Source of the DNA: Candidatus Berkiella aquae
GTDB lineage: Bacteria; Pseudomonadota; Gammaproteobacteria; Berkiellales; Berkiellaceae
NCBI RefSeq assembly: GCF_001431295.2
Contig: NZ_LKAJ02000001.1
Coordinates: forward strand, 3,162,001 to 3,226,000
Length of the DNA stretch: 64,000 nucleotides
Reading direction: 5' to 3'
Of the stretch, positions 54,453-64,000 are shown piece by piece (within the stretch, counting starts at the first letter, position 1; each line of letters starts with the position of its first letter). A program made the translations under genes and the position numbers. The notes below the pieces were generated by a model. That model searched no databases. It was not told where the DNA came from and worked only from the letters and a program-made list of their open reading frames with translations.

Positions 54453-55892
54453 TTAATCTAATTTTGCTTGTGCTGTTAGTATTTTTAAGGCGTTAGTATG
54501 GCCCACGACACCTAAAACGTCACCTTTGGTCACAATAACCTTGTCACCTTCTTGTAAAATCCCTTGTTTGACGAGTAAGGCTAAGGCTTGTCTTGAAATT
54601 TCCCATATTTTATGGAGCGTTAAATCAAATTCAACCGGATAAACACCACGATATAAAGTGACTCGTCGACAAGTGCTTGGATCACGACTTAAGGCATAAA
54701 TCGGGATCCCAGAACGTATACGCGACATCCATAAAGGCGTTGAACCTGATTCGGTTAACGCCACAATTGCCTTGATAGGCACGTGACTGGCAATGGTCAT
54801 CGCTGCCATTGCTATTGCTTTATCATGTCTATCATATTTTTCATTTGTTTCTGGCACCATCAATCGCGGTGCGCGATGACGCTCTGCCGCCAAACAAATT
54901 TCATTTAAGGTAGAAACCACTTTTACCGGATAATCTCCCGTTGCGGTTTCAGCCGATAACATGACCGCATCTGTTCCGTCTAAAATCGCATTGGCAGCAT
55001 CTGAGACTTCGGCGCGCGTTGGAATCGAATTATGAATCATCGACTCCATCATCTGCGTCGCAGTAATGACGGGCTTATCACGCTCTCTGGCGCGATTAAT
55101 AATATGTTTTTGCACGCCTGGTAACTCAGCAAAGCCTATCTCAACGCCTAAATCACCTCGTGCAACCATCAACGCATCAGCAGCATCAATGAGCTCATCG
55201 ATATTGGTAATGGCTTCTGCTCTTTCAATTTTTGCCACGATTTGTGCCTGGCTTCCTGCTTGTCGTAATAACCGACGCGCTTCGTGAATATCCGCCGCTT
55301 CTCGTGGGAAAGACAAAGCCACATAATCAACCGGTTGTGTCGCAATGAAATCAATATCATTGATATCTTTTTCAGTTAAGCTGGGTGCTGATAACCCGCC
55401 TCCTTTGCGATTTAATCCTTTATTATTGGTAAGCCTGCCACCATTATCAACGCGACATTCAATCCGTGATCCTTTCACGCCAACAACTGACATGACAATA
55501 CGCCCATCATCAAGTAACAGTTGGTCACCCGCTGAAACTTCTTGCGGTAATTCAGGGTAATCAAGCCCTACTTCGGTTTGGTTTCCTGCGTGTTTGTCAC
55601 AATTGGCATCTAAGAAAAAAGTGTCGCCATCTTTTAACAAAATACCTTCGGGATTTTGGAATTTCGCAATACGAATTTTAGGACCTTGCAAGTCAAGCAA
55701 AATGCCAATAGTTTTATTGAGTTCTTTTGCACAGCTCATCGCCAATTCAATGCGTTTGCGATGCTCATCATGACTGCCATGCGAGAGATTAATGCGCATG
55801 ATATTCGCACCAGCCTCAATTAAAGCATACATTTTATCGTATTGATCGGTTGCAGGGCCTAAGGTTGTTATTATTTTTGTGCGCCGTGGCAT
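54453..55892 (-). CDS. pyk: Pyruvate kinase
   Basis: Transfers phosphate from PEP to ADP. 479 aa: TKIITTLGPAT opening, RINLSHGSHDEH, LLDLQGPKIR, VAKIERAEAI with the catalytic Lys, MVARGDLGVE, ITATQMMESM and SAETATGDYPV. The C-terminal domain is complete. Lies 8 bp after pgk. Confidence 0.96.
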   Translation of the reverse strand: MPRRTKIITTLGPATDQYDKMYALIEAGANIMRINLSHGSHDEHRKRIELAMSCAKELNKTIGILLDLQGPKIRIAKFQNPEGILLKDGDTFFLDANCDKHAGNQTEVGLDYPELPQEVSAGDQLLLDDGRIVMSVVGVKGSRIECRVDNGGRLTNNKGLNRKGGGLSAPSLTEKDINDIDFIATQPVDYVALSFPREAADIHEARRLLRQAGSQAQIVAKIERAEAITNIDELIDAADALMVARGDLGVEIGFAELPGVQKHIINRARERDKPVITATQMMESMIHNSIPTRAEVSDAANAILDGTDAVMLSAETATGDYPVKVVSTLNEICLAAERHRAPRLMVPETNEKYDRHDKAIAMAAMTIASHVPIKAIVALTESGSTPLWMSRIRSGIPIYALSRDPSTCRRVTLYRGVYPVEFDLTLHKIWEISRQALALLVKQGILQEGDKVIVTKGDVLGVVGHTNALKILTAQAKLD

Positions 55893-55900
55893 ATTATTCC

Positions 55901-57079
55901 CTATACCATTAATTCTTTAGAACGTTCTTCTAAAATAGCGACTGCAGGTAGGGTGATCCCTTCTAGTGCTTCTAAAAAGGCTCCACCGCCGGTTGAGAGA
56001 TAGGAGATTTTCTCACTGACTTGAAATTGCTCAATCGCCGCTAAGGTATCACCACCTCCGGCAACCGAGAAAGCAGGGCTCATAGCAATTGCTTCTGCTA
56101 AGGTTTGAGTGCCCATTGCAAATGGCTCAAGTTCAAAGACCCCTACTGGACCATTCCATAAAATGGTCTTCGCGGATTGGATAGTGTTAAGCAAACTCTC
56201 TCTTGCAAGGGTGCCTATATCAAATATTTTATCGCCTGCACTCACTTCATTCACAAGCTTAGTGGTTGTTTTCGCTTGCTTATCCATCGTATCGCTGACG
56301 ACAACATCTTCTGGTAGCCAAATGATTTTGCCCAAACGTTGCGCTTTTAAAAGCAGTTCTTGCGCCGTTGGCACTAAATCGGGTTCATACAATGAATCAC
56401 CGACGGGCAATCCTTTTGCTTTCAAGAAAGTATTGGCAATCCCACCACCAAGCACCAAAATATCTACTTTATCCAACATATTGGTTAACACTTGCAATTT
56501 AGTGGATACTTTACTGCCACCCACAATAGCGAGAACCGGTTTTTGCGGATGATCAAAAATCTTGTTTAGTGCTTGTAACTCTTTCTGTAGTAAAGGCCCT
56601 GCACAAACGGCTCGCGCATATTCAGCAACACCCACCGTTGATGCTTGCGCTCGATGTGCAACCGCGAAGGCATCCATCACAAAAATATCACAAAGCGCTG
56701 CCAAGCGCTTCGCCAGTAATGGCGCATTTTTTTCTTCACCTTCTAAAAATCTCACATTTTCTAGCAATGCGATTTGCGAAGGTTGCAGATTCGGCACATG
56801 GTCGATATCAAATAAAGGAACCGGTTGTTCTAGCGCTTTTTCTAAATAATCGGCAACGGGTTTCAATGAATATTGCGCATCAAATTGACCTTCAACAGGA
56901 CGCCCAAGGTGAGACATCACTATCACCTTGGCGCCTTGCGCTAATGCCATACGTAAGGTTGGCAAAGCGGCTTCTATCCTTGCGCTATGCGTAATTTTTC
57001 CATCTTGCATTGGCACATTAAAATCTTCACGGATCAATACCGTTTTGCCAGCAAGGGCAATCTCTGCCATTTTTTGCAT
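55901..57079 (-). CDS. pgk: Phosphoglycerate kinase
   Basis: Makes ATP and 3-phosphoglycerate from 1,3-bisphosphoglycerate. 392 aa with LIREDFNVPM, SHLGRP, NVRFLEGEEKN, FVMDAFAVAHR (the family usually has DAFGTAHR, so this is a mild variant), AIVGGSKVSTK and VAGGGDTLAA. Starts 2 bp after the gap stop. Confidence 0.95.
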   Translation of the reverse strand: MQKMAEIALAGKTVLIREDFNVPMQDGKITHSARIEAALPTLRMALAQGAKVIVMSHLGRPVEGQFDAQYSLKPVADYLEKALEQPVPLFDIDHVPNLQPSQIALLENVRFLEGEEKNAPLLAKRLAALCDIFVMDAFAVAHRAQASTVGVAEYARAVCAGPLLQKELQALNKIFDHPQKPVLAIVGGSKVSTKLQVLTNMLDKVDILVLGGGIANTFLKAKGLPVGDSLYEPDLVPTAQELLLKAQRLGKIIWLPEDVVVSDTMDKQAKTTTKLVNEVSAGDKIFDIGTLARESLLNTIQSAKTILWNGPVGVFELEPFAMGTQTLAEAIAMSPAFSVAGGGDTLAAIEQFQVSEKISYLSTGGGAFLEALEGITLPAVAILEERSKELMV

Positions 57080-57080
57080 G

Positions 57081-58094
57081 TTATTTTGCCTTAGCCATTG
57101 CCGTAGCTGTATCTAACATACGATTTGAGAAGCCCCATTCATTGTCATACCAAGATAATACTTTCACCAGGTTGCCAATGACTTTGGTTTGGGTAGAATC
57201 AAAAATAGAAGACGCTGGATTATGATTAAAATCAACCGAAACTAATGGTGCACTGTTATGCGCCAAAATACCTTTGAGTTCCGTTTCCGAAGCTTTCTTC
57301 AAAATTTGATTAACTTCATCAACAGTGGTTGATTTTTCAACCACAATAGACAAATCAACAACCGAAACGTTAATGGTTGGAACGCGAATAGCAAAACCAT
57401 CAAGTTTGCCTTTTAGTTCAGGCATCACAAGACCAATGGCACTAGCCGCACCGGTTTTGGTTGGGATCATCGAATGACCCGCAGCACGCGCACGGCGTAA
57501 GTCGGTATGATACACATCGGTTAAAACTTGATCGTTGGTATAAGCATGAACCGTTGTCATCAAACCACTCACTACTTTTAATTGCTCATGTAATGGTTTC
57601 ACCAACGGTACTAAGCAATTGGTTGTGCAAGAAGCATTGGAAACAATCGTATCGCTTGCTTTTAAGGTTTGATGATTAATACCATAAACAATGGTTGCAT
57701 CAACATCGTCACCTGCAGGAGCAGAAATTAATACTTTTTTAGCGCCTGCTTGTAAATGCAATTGTGCTTTATCTCTTGAAGCAAAAAAGCCAGTGCATTC
57801 TAAAACAACATCAATATCTAATGCTTTCCAAGGTAATTTAGCAGGATCGCGTTCTGAAAAAACTTGAATTTCATTGCCATCAACAATAAGACTGCCATCT
57901 TGCCCAACGGTCACATCAAATTTAAAACGACCATGGGTTGTGTCATATTGGGTTAAATGTGCATTAATGTTGGTATCACCCAAATCATTAATCGCAACAA
58001 TTTTAATATCATTTTGCCGATTTTGCTCATAGAGCGCTCTGAGAATATTACGACCAATTCTGCCATATCCATTAATAGCGATTCTAATAGTCAT
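57081..58094 (-). CDS. gap: Glyceraldehyde-3-phosphate dehydrogenase
   Basis: NAD-dependent oxidation and phosphorylation of glyceraldehyde 3-phosphate. 337 aa with NAD motif [10 protein letters not shown], the catalytic Cys156 in SNASCTTNC, and [12 protein letters not shown] at the C-terminus. Follows tkt by 2 bp. Confidence 0.97.
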   Translation of the reverse strand: MTIRIAINGYGRIGRNILRALYEQNRQNDIKIVAINDLGDTNINAHLTQYDTTHGRFKFDVTVGQDGSLIVDGNEIQVFSERDPAKLPWKALDIDVVLECTGFFASRDKAQLHLQAGAKKVLISAPAGDDVDATIVYGINHQTLKASDTIVSNASCTTNCLVPLVKPLHEQLKVVSGLMTTVHAYTNDQVLTDVYHTDLRRARAAGHSMIPTKTGAASAIGLVMPELKGKLDGFAIRVPTINVSVVDLSIVVEKSTTVDEVNQILKKASETELKGILAHNSAPLVSVDFNHNPASSIFDSTQTKVIGNLVKVLSWYDNEWGFSNRMLDTATAMAKAK

Positions 58095-58096
58095 GT

Positions 58097-60109
58097 TTAC
58101 CCCTCATTTTTTACCAATGCCATGACGGTATCGGTAATATTTTCTACTGTTAATCCTAATGCTTCATAGATCTTGTCACTGGGTGCTGATTCGCCAAAAC
58201 GATCGATACCCATAATACGTCCGTTGGGTCCAACATATTGATGCCAGCTAAGCGTTGCACCCGCTTCTACCGCAACCCGTTTGGTGACTGCTTTGGGCAA
58301 TACTTGTTCTTGATAAGCGGCATCTTGTGCTCTAAACATTTCAAAGCAAGGCAAGGAAACGACTTGTACCTGAATATTGTGCTCCAAGCAGCGTTTTGCA
58401 GCTTCCATACATAAATCGACTTCTGAACCCGTGCTTAACAGCAATACATCAGGCTTGCTTGCTGTTGCTTGTAAAACATAACCACCCTTAGCAATATCTT
58501 TTAATTGTTGCTCGGTTCGTGGTTGAGCTTTAACCGCTTGTCTTGTCAGAATTAAAGTCGTTGGGCCATCAACACGTTCAATGGCGGCTTGCCATGCTGC
58601 TACCGTTTCGGTTGCATCACATGGGCGCCAATTGTGCAATTGTGGCGTAGCTCGCAACATGGTGATATGTTCAATCGGTTGATGGGTTGGACCATCTTCA
58701 CCCAAGCCAATCGAATCATGCGTAAAGACAAAAATACTACGCTGCTTCATTAAAGCCGCCATACGTACAGCATTTCGAGCATAATCAACAAAGGTTAAGA
58801 ACGTTCCGCCGTAAGGAATGAATCCGCCATATAACGCCATTCCGTTCATCATGGCCGCCATACCAAATTCGCGCACACCGTAATGTAGGTAATTTCCACC
58901 GGGTTGTGATGGGCTAATCGCCTTAGAACCACCCCATGCGGTTAAATTTGAATCGGTTAAATCAGCTGAACCACCCATCAGTTCTGGCAACAATTCACCA
59001 ATGCTTTCTAATACCAATTGTGATGCTTTGCGCGTTGCGATCGTTTTAGCTTGCTCTGATATTTGGTTTAATAATGCATTCACATGCTCTTGCCAATTTT
59101 GAGGTAAGGTTTTATGCAAGCGGCGCATTAATTCTTGCGCTAAGTGGGGATGTTGTTCTTGGTATTGATTAAATAATATTTGCCATGTGGCTTGTTGCTG
59201 CGTGCCTCTTTGGGTTGCATCCCAAGCATTTTTAATATCGCTTGGAATAACAAACGGTGGATATGACCAGCCTAAGGTTTCCCGTACCGCGGCAACTTCA
59301 TTTTCACCGAGTGCAGCACCATGACATTTTTCTTTACCTTGTAGATTGGGCGCACCAAAACCAATAATCGTACGGCAACAAATCAACGTCGGTTGCGCCG
59401 TATTAGCCCGCGCTTCATCCATTGCGGCTTTAATTGCTTGTGGATTATGGCCGTCGATATCACGAATAACTTGCCAACCATAAGATTCAAAGCGCATCGG
59501 CGTATCATCGCCAAACCAGGGTTTAACAGGGCCATCAATGGAGATCCCATTATCATCCCAAATCGCAATTAATTTTCCTAATCCTTGCGAGCCTGCAAAA
59601 GAAGCGGCTTCATGGGAAACACCTTCCATAAGGCAGCCATCGCCTAAAAATACATAGGTCCAATGATCGATAATAGGAAAACCATCGCGGTTATATTGTG
59701 TCGCTAAAGCACGCTCAGCTAATGCCATACCGACTGCATTAGCAAATCCTTGGCCTAAAGGACCTGTCGTTGTTTCAACACCTGGGGTATAGCCATATTC
59801 AGGGTGGCCTGGGGTTTTCGAATGTAATTGACGAAAAGCTTGGAGATCACTCATGGTGACATCATAACCGGATAGGTGTAAGAGCGAGTAAAGCAGCATG
59901 GACCCATGGCCGTTGGATAATACAAAGCGATCTCGATTTAGCCAATTGGGGTCTTGAGGATTGTGTCGTAAATAATCATTCCATAGCACTTCTGCAATAT
60001 CCGCCATCCCCATGGGGGCACCAGGATGACCTGAATTGGCCTTTTGCACTGCATCCATGCTTAACGCACGAATTGCATTCGCTAATTGCCGACGAGAAAG
60101 CGCTACCAT
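58097..60109 (-). CDS. tkt: Transketolase
   Basis: Thiamine-diphosphate enzyme moving two-carbon units in the pentose phosphate path. About 670 aa, with the N-terminal [20 protein letters not shown] (20 residues), GPLGQG, the ThDP/Mg motif [11 protein letters not shown]...[27 protein letters not shown] and [12 protein letters not shown] 60109 follows GGTGGTG; GTG codons at 60115 and 60118 are also in frame. First gene of the glycolytic operon. Confidence 0.96.
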   Translation of the reverse strand: MVALSRRQLANAIRALSMDAVQKANSGHPGAPMGMADIAEVLWNDYLRHNPQDPNWLNRDRFVLSNGHGSMLLYSLLHLSGYDVTMSDLQAFRQLHSKTPGHPEYGYTPGVETTTGPLGQGFANAVGMALAERALATQYNRDGFPIIDHWTYVFLGDGCLMEGVSHEAASFAGSQGLGKLIAIWDDNGISIDGPVKPWFGDDTPMRFESYGWQVIRDIDGHNPQAIKAAMDEARANTAQPTLICCRTIIGFGAPNLQGKEKCHGAALGENEVAAVRETLGWSYPPFVIPSDIKNAWDATQRGTQQQATWQILFNQYQEQHPHLAQELMRRLHKTLPQNWQEHVNALLNQISEQAKTIATRKASQLVLESIGELLPELMGGSADLTDSNLTAWGGSKAISPSQPGGNYLHYGVREFGMAAMMNGMALYGGFIPYGGTFLTFVDYARNAVRMAALMKQRSIFVFTHDSIGLGEDGPTHQPIEHITMLRATPQLHNWRPCDATETVAAWQAAIERVDGPTTLILTRQAVKAQPRTEQQLKDIAKGGYVLQATASKPDVLLLSTGSEVDLCMEAAKRCLEHNIQVQVVSLPCFEMFRAQDAAYQEQVLPKAVTKRVAVEAGATLSWHQYVGPNGRIMGIDRFGESAPSDKIYEALGLTVENITDTVMALVKNEG

Positions 60110-60165
60110 ATTCACCACCCATGTATGTTATCAAGATTACACAATACGAACAAATCGACGCGCAA

Positions 60166-60174
60166 ATTATATCA
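60166..60174 (-). promoter_or_regulatory. Extended -10 promoter element before tkt
   Basis: On the minus strand TGATATAAT (60174-60166) is a perfect TGnTATAAT extended -10 box, 57 bp before the tkt ATG. No good -35 is visible, which extended -10 promoters tolerate. It would drive tkt-gap-pgk-pyk-fba. Confidence 0.5.
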
Positions 60175-60194
60175 CCTGACTTGAAAAGTCCCTA

Positions 60195-60749
60195 TTAAAA
60201 TCGCCATTTGATAGAACATCCTTGGCTAGCCAATTGGTTTTGCGGGCCCTTACCCGTTTTGGCAATCATGAGCATTGCTTCTACCAGCTCACGTTTAGCA
60301 TCAGCAGGGGCAGGCTTTATGCCACTTTCATCTAAACGTCCACGATATTGCAGCTCTAAGTTGGTATTATATCCAAAAAAATCAGGGGTACATACGGCTC
60401 CATAAGCTTTTGCGACCGCTTGAGATTCATCAAAAAGATAAGGAAACGAAAAACCCATGGTTTTTGCTATTTTTTGCATATTTTCATAACTATCTTCGGG
60501 GTAATCTGTTGGATCATTAGAGGAAATGGCAACACAGCCAATACTTTGAGCCTCTAATGCCTGCACATCCTGAATCAATCTTGGCAAAATGGCCTTCACA
60601 TAGGGGCAGTGATTACAAATAAACATGACCAGCAAACCGTTCTTCTTAGAGCAATTTGCCAAACTATAATGCAGTCCATCAACGCCTAACAGCTTGAAAT
60701 CGGGTGCTTTTCGGCCAAGCTCGACACCCGGTGTTTGAACTAATGCCAT
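60195..60749 (-). CDS. Thioredoxin-fold redoxin protein (AhpC/TSA-like)
   Basis: 184 aa from ATG 60749. APDFKLLGVDG opens the redoxin domain and MFICNHCPYVKAI carries a CxxC pair (CNHC) at the peroxidatic/thioredoxin position; SSNDPTDYPEDS and the C-terminal RYRGRLD-like QYRGRLDESG are typical of a thioredoxin-family protein found widely in bacteria. Role in thiol redox balance is probable, partners unknown. The longer reading from ATG 60797 has an unlike N-terminus and is disfavoured. Confidence 0.85.
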   Translation of the reverse strand: MALVQTPGVELGRKAPDFKLLGVDGLHYSLANCSKKNGLLVMFICNHCPYVKAILPRLIQDVQALEAQSIGCVAISSNDPTDYPEDSYENMQKIAKTMGFSFPYLFDESQAVAKAYGAVCTPDFFGYNTNLELQYRGRLDESGIKPAPADAKRELVEAMLMIAKTGKGPQNQLASQGCSIKWRF

Positions 60750-60853
60750 CTCGATGATCTCCCTTACTCCGTTCAAAAGAGCACAGAGTATACTCAAAAC
60801 AATCGATCTGCTAACCTCTGGATAGGGATGTCATTGCCGAAAAAAGGATTTCC

Positions 60854-62005
60854 ATGTCAAGTTACACATTATTTACTTCAGAATCCGTTTCTGAGGGTCA
60901 CCCCGACAAAATAGCTGATCAGATCTCAGATGCCGTGCTAGATGAAATTTTAAAACAAGACCGTCATGCTCGTGTTGCCTGCGAAACCTTAGTCAAAACC
61001 GGTATGGTGTTGGTTGGCGGTGAAGTGAGAACCAATGCGTGGGTCGACATTGAAAATATTGCACGTCAAGTCATTAAAGATGTTGGTTATAATCATTCTG
61101 ACTTAGGGTTTGATTATGAATCTTGTGCGGTACTCAATGCCATAGGCAAACAATCTGCAGATATTGCAATGGGCGTTGATGAAACAGAAAATCATGAACT
61201 TGGCGCAGGCGATCAAGGTTTGATGTTTGGCTATGCTTGCATGGAAACCGAACAATTAATGCCCGCACCTATCTCTTATGCACATCAATTAATGATGCGA
61301 CAAGCTCATGTGCGCAAGCACAAAATTTTGCCATGGTTGCGTCCTGATGCCAAAAGTCAAATAACGTTTCTCTATGAAAATGATAAACCGATTAGCATTC
61401 ATACCATTGTGCTTTCAACCCAGCATGACCCAGAGATTAGTCAAGCTGCGCTAAAAGAAGCGATAATGGAAGAAATTATTAAACCGGTTATTCCTGAAAA
61501 ATGGTTAACGGCGAACACCATCTACCATATCAATCCCACAGGACGCTTTGTGATCGGCGGGCCACAAGGGGATTGCGGTTTAACCGGACGCAAAATTATT
61601 GTCGATACTTATGGCGGCATGGCACGACATGGTGGTGGTGCAATGTCGGGCAAAGATCCTTCCAAAGTCGACCGATCGGCTGCTTATGCTGCTCGATACG
61701 TCGCCAAAAATGTGGTTGCAGCAGGACTCGCCGATAAACTAGAACTACAAATATCTTATGCGATTGGGATTGCTAAACCGATTGGCATTGGATTAGAAAC
61801 CTTTGGTACCCATAAAATTGCGCCAGATAAGATCGTTGCTTTAATTGAAAAGCATTTTGACCTGCGCCCTAAAGGGATTATTACCATGCTTGATTTACAA
61901 AAACCCCAATATCGACCAACCGCGACTTATGGGCATTTTGGGCAAGCACAATTTGCTTGGGAACGCACTGACAAAGCTGACCTCTTAAAGCAAGAAGCTT
62001 TTTAA
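60854..62005 (+). CDS. metK: S-adenosylmethionine synthetase
   Basis: Makes SAM from methionine and ATP. 383 aa with [18 protein letters not shown], the [12 protein letters not shown] hexapeptide region, the [14 protein letters not shown] segment and the [19 protein letters not shown] loop (catalytic Asp, phosphate binding). Start after AAAGGA. Precedes ahcY, so synthesis of SAM and disposal of its product are encoded side by side. Confidence 0.97.
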   Translation: MSSYTLFTSESVSEGHPDKIADQISDAVLDEILKQDRHARVACETLVKTGMVLVGGEVRTNAWVDIENIARQVIKDVGYNHSDLGFDYESCAVLNAIGKQSADIAMGVDETENHELGAGDQGLMFGYACMETEQLMPAPISYAHQLMMRQAHVRKHKILPWLRPDAKSQITFLYENDKPISIHTIVLSTQHDPEISQAALKEAIMEEIIKPVIPEKWLTANTIYHINPTGRFVIGGPQGDCGLTGRKIIVDTYGGMARHGGGAMSGKDPSKVDRSAAYAARYVAKNVVAAGLADKLELQISYAIGIAKPIGIGLETFGTHKIAPDKIVALIEKHFDLRPKGIITMLDLQKPQYRPTATYGHFGQAQFAWERTDKADLLKQEAF

Positions 62006-62082
62006 GGAACGTCCTTTTTGGGCCTATTTTGATTTAGTCGTAGTGAAGTTTTTCATAAACCTTTTTCATTGGAACATTCAAT

Positions 62083-63375
62083 ATGGCATCACAAGATTAT
62101 TGGGTAGCAGATATCAGTTTAGCCTCATGGGGCTTTAAAGAAATGGCCATTGCACGCACAGAAATGCCAGGATTGCAGGCATTGCGTCAACAATATGAAC
62201 AAAGCAAACCGCTACAAGGCGCGCGCATTGCCGGTTGCTTGCACATGACGATTCAAACCGCCATTTTGATTGAAACCCTAATTGCCTTAGGTGCTAGCGT
62301 TCGTTGGTCTTCGTGCAATATTTTTTCAACTCAGGATCATGCTGCCAGTGCCATTGCCGCGCTGGGTATCCCTGTTTTTGCTAAAAAAGGCGAAACCGAA
62401 GCCGAATTTTGGCGCTGTATTGAGCAAACATTACTAGGAGATGACGGCTGGCGTCCTAATTTAATTTTAGATGACGGTGGCGATCTGACTAAAGTGCTGC
62501 ATGAACAATATCCTGATTTATTAAATGATATTAAAGGGATCTCAGAAGAAACCACCACGGGGGTTAGGCGATTAATTGAAATGGCTGAGCAAGGAACCTT
62601 AAAAGTTCCGGCTATAAACGTTAACGACTCTGTGACCAAATCCAAATTTGACAACCTCTATGGCTGCCGCGAATCACTAGTTGATGGCTTAAAGCGAGCA
62701 ACCGATGTGATGATTGCCGGTAAAATTGCGGTAATTTTGGGGTATGGCGATGTTGGCAAAGGTTGTGCCCAATCATTACGCAGCCTAGGGGCAACGGTAT
62801 GGATAACCGAAATTGACCCTATCTGTGCATTACAAGCGGCAATGGAAGGTTACCGTGTGGTAACCATGGAAGAAGCTGCAAGTCAGGCAGATATTTTTGT
62901 CACAGCAACAGGCAATATTGATGTTATCACGCATGATCATTTACGACAGATGAAACATCAAGCAATTGTCGCCAATATTGGCCATTTTGATTCAGAAATT
63001 GATGTGGCCTCATTAAAACAATATCCGTGGGAAAATATCAAACCTCAAGTCGATCATGTTATTTTTCCCGATGATAAGCGTATTATCTTGTTAGCCGAAG
63101 GTCGTTTAGTGAACTTAGGTTGTGCAACAGGTCATCCGAGTTTTGTGATGTCTACCTCTTTCACCAACCAAGTGTTAGCCCAAATGGAATTATGGCAACA
63201 TAGTTCACATTATCCGCTTGGTGTGCATACGCTACCAAAAAAACTCGATGAGCAAGTCGCTAGATTACATCTTGATAAAATCGGTGCTAAACTCACCCCC
63301 TTAACCAAAAAGCAAGCCGCCTATTTAGGGGTTGCTATCGATGGACCTTATAAGCCTGATTATTATCGATATTGA
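62083..63375 (+). CDS. ahcY: Adenosylhomocysteinase
   Basis: NAD-dependent hydrolysis of S-adenosylhomocysteine to adenosine and homocysteine. 430 aa with [51 protein letters not shown] motif [10 protein letters not shown] and the C-terminal KPDYYRY. 77 bp after metK; the pair completes the activated methyl cycle except for methionine synthase. Confidence 0.97.
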   Translation: MASQDYWVADISLASWGFKEMAIARTEMPGLQALRQQYEQSKPLQGARIAGCLHMTIQTAILIETLIALGASVRWSSCNIFSTQDHAASAIAALGIPVFAKKGETEAEFWRCIEQTLLGDDGWRPNLILDDGGDLTKVLHEQYPDLLNDIKGISEETTTGVRRLIEMAEQGTLKVPAINVNDSVTKSKFDNLYGCRESLVDGLKRATDVMIAGKIAVILGYGDVGKGCAQSLRSLGATVWITEIDPICALQAAMEGYRVVTMEEAASQADIFVTATGNIDVITHDHLRQMKHQAIVANIGHFDSEIDVASLKQYPWENIKPQVDHVIFPDDKRIILLAEGRLVNLGCATGHPSFVMSTSFTNQVLAQMELWQHSSHYPLGVHTLPKKLDEQVARLHLDKIGAKLTPLTKKQAAYLGVAIDGPYKPDYYRY

Positions 63376-63442
63376 TTGATAGAAAGCCCATATACTTCAA
63401 GTCATACGTTGCACTTTGAAGTGTGACGATCTCAGTATGCGC

Positions 63443-63473
63443 GCAGGAATTTCAACAGCAAAGATATTCCTGC
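63443..63473. other. Hairpin in the gap after ahcY
   Basis: GCAGGAAT (63443-63450) pairs with ATTCCTGC (63466-63473). A further ACTTCAA/TTGAAGT pairing lies just upstream. The 113-bp gap separates converging genes; the structures may terminate transcription, though no T-tract is present. Confidence 0.35.
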
Positions 63474-63488
63474 AACGCAAAATCCATG

Positions 63489-64000
63489 CTAAATCGCTTT
63501 TTTGAAACTTCTAACGTCTGCGAGATCACTGTCACATTTAAGCTGTTCATCAGCTGACGGTGCTCCATAGTCTTCATTGTCATGTATTTTGTTTGCTACT
63601 TTTACGAGTTTTGAATACGTCAAAAAGCTCTCAAAAACTTTGGCCTCTACATTATTATCAGGATAATTAGCAGCAGAGAACACTTCCTTTGTTGTCAAAA
63701 AATCTCTACATTTTTCAATATAAGGAGGAAGCTCGTGTTTGAAAAATGAATCGGGTACTGTTGAAATAGAGAAAACATGAAACTGACTCAAATCACATTC
63801 TGTTTGCAATCCAAATAAATGCGCAGCTCCAACGATACCTACCGTTACGGGATCATCACTCTTATTCAAATGAGACATCATGTTTTGATTTCGATTTTTC
63901 ATTCTTTCTTCATTAAGTTCATCCTCAGTAATGAGGCATGAAACGAGGGTATCAATAGGAATGGCCTCTCCTTTTAGCTGTTCTCTCGTCAATTTAATTA
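63489..64000 (-). CDS. Uncharacterised protein, possibly TraB/GumN-like, 5' end outside window
   Basis: The frame stays open to the window edge, so the N-terminus is missing; a TTG at 63992 is the only internal start candidate and has no ribosome site. About 170 residues are visible. EERMKNRNQNMMSHL followed by VTVGIVGAAHLFGL recalls the C-terminal part of TraB/GumN-family proteins (RN...M then VGxxHLxG), but the similarity is limited and the remaining 100 residues are unlike it. The C-terminus is charged and helical. Could be a host-associated accessory gene. Confidence 0.55.
   Translation of the reverse strand, partial: IKLTREQLKGEAIPIDTLVSCLITEDELNEERMKNRNQNMMSHLNKSDDPVTVGIVGAAHLFGLQTECDLSQFHVFSISTVPDSFFKHELPPYIEKCRDFLTTKEVFSAANYPDNNVEAKVFESFLTYSKLVKVANKIHDNEDYGAPSADEQLKCDSDLADVRSFKKAI

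Noticed and set aside
55901..57079. Defective phosphoglycerate kinase because DAFGTAHR reads DAFAVAHR
   Set aside because: All other motifs and the full length are intact; the change is a conservative variant rather than evidence of inactivation.
1..64000. tRNA or rRNA genes
   Set aside because: I found no cloverleaf with a consistent T-arm; the GGTTCGAGG near 38450 belongs to 6S RNA.
1..64000. Insertion sequences, prophage or integrase genes
   Set aside because: No transposase, integrase or phage structural protein is recognisable; the only mobile-like DNA is the non-coding 125-bp element.

Overview
The window is a gene-dense, AT-rich (visibly below 50% GC) chromosomal segment of a gammaproteobacterium. 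Almost all genes are housekeeping genes in arrangements known from gammaproteobacteria: dusB-fis, folA/thyA/lgt, rppH-ptsP, ygfB-pepP-ubiH-ubiI-gcvTHP, zapA-6S RNA-fau, tesA diverging from ybbAB, and tkt-gap-pgk-pyk-fba beside metK-ahcY. The split glycine decarboxylase, the glycolytic cluster, an ankyrin protein with a eukaryotic-type CaaX terminus and a giant repeat protein point to Legionellales, possibly a host-associated lineage such as Coxiella/Legionella relatives or 'Candidatus Berkiella'. That placement is inference; no rRNA is present to test it.

Layout. 1-8.7 kb: a PleD-like diguanylate cyclase, cutA, dsbD, then aroQ-accB-accC-prmA and dusB-fis. 8.7-13.7 kb: purH, purD, mutM and an EamA transporter. 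13.7-19.3 kb (minus strand): a seven-gene run of carbonic anhydrase, TauE-like permease, lgt, thyA, folA, an orphan 415-aa protein and a DUF374 acyltransferase. 19.4-25.2 kb (minus): a GGDEF/EAL sensor, ptsP and rppH. 25.5-29 kb (minus): four tandem paralogous outer-membrane beta-barrel genes. 29.1-37.7 kb (minus): glycine cleavage, ubiquinone hydroxylase, pepP and ygfB genes, closely packed. 37.9-42 kb (plus): zapA, 6S RNA, fau, an EVE protein, rpiA, a CoA-binding protein and the ankyrin-CaaX protein, with a 32-codon membrane peptide on the minus strand. 42.1-46.5 kb: DUF502 protein, ABC permease and ATPase (minus), tesA (plus). 46.6-52.4 kb: a 1928-aa acidic repeat protein. 53.4-60.1 kb (minus): a five-gene glycolysis/transketolase operon. 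60.2-63.4 kb: a redoxin and metK-ahcY. The window ends inside an unfinished ORF.

The most unusual content is the giant protein: 18 VAGNN pentapeptides encoded by near-identical 15-bp units, a 603-bp tandem duplication, 22 copies of a short motif V/I-D-x-L-L-x-x-hydrophobic that resembles paxillin LD motifs, and a helical C-terminus. The ankyrin protein ending in CACYIL is a second likely host-directed protein. Intergenic DNA carries a roughly 125-bp structured element in three places (22.2, 25.2 and 53.2 kb), a separate 125-bp multi-arm palindrome at 53.1 kb, and several GC-rich hairpins.
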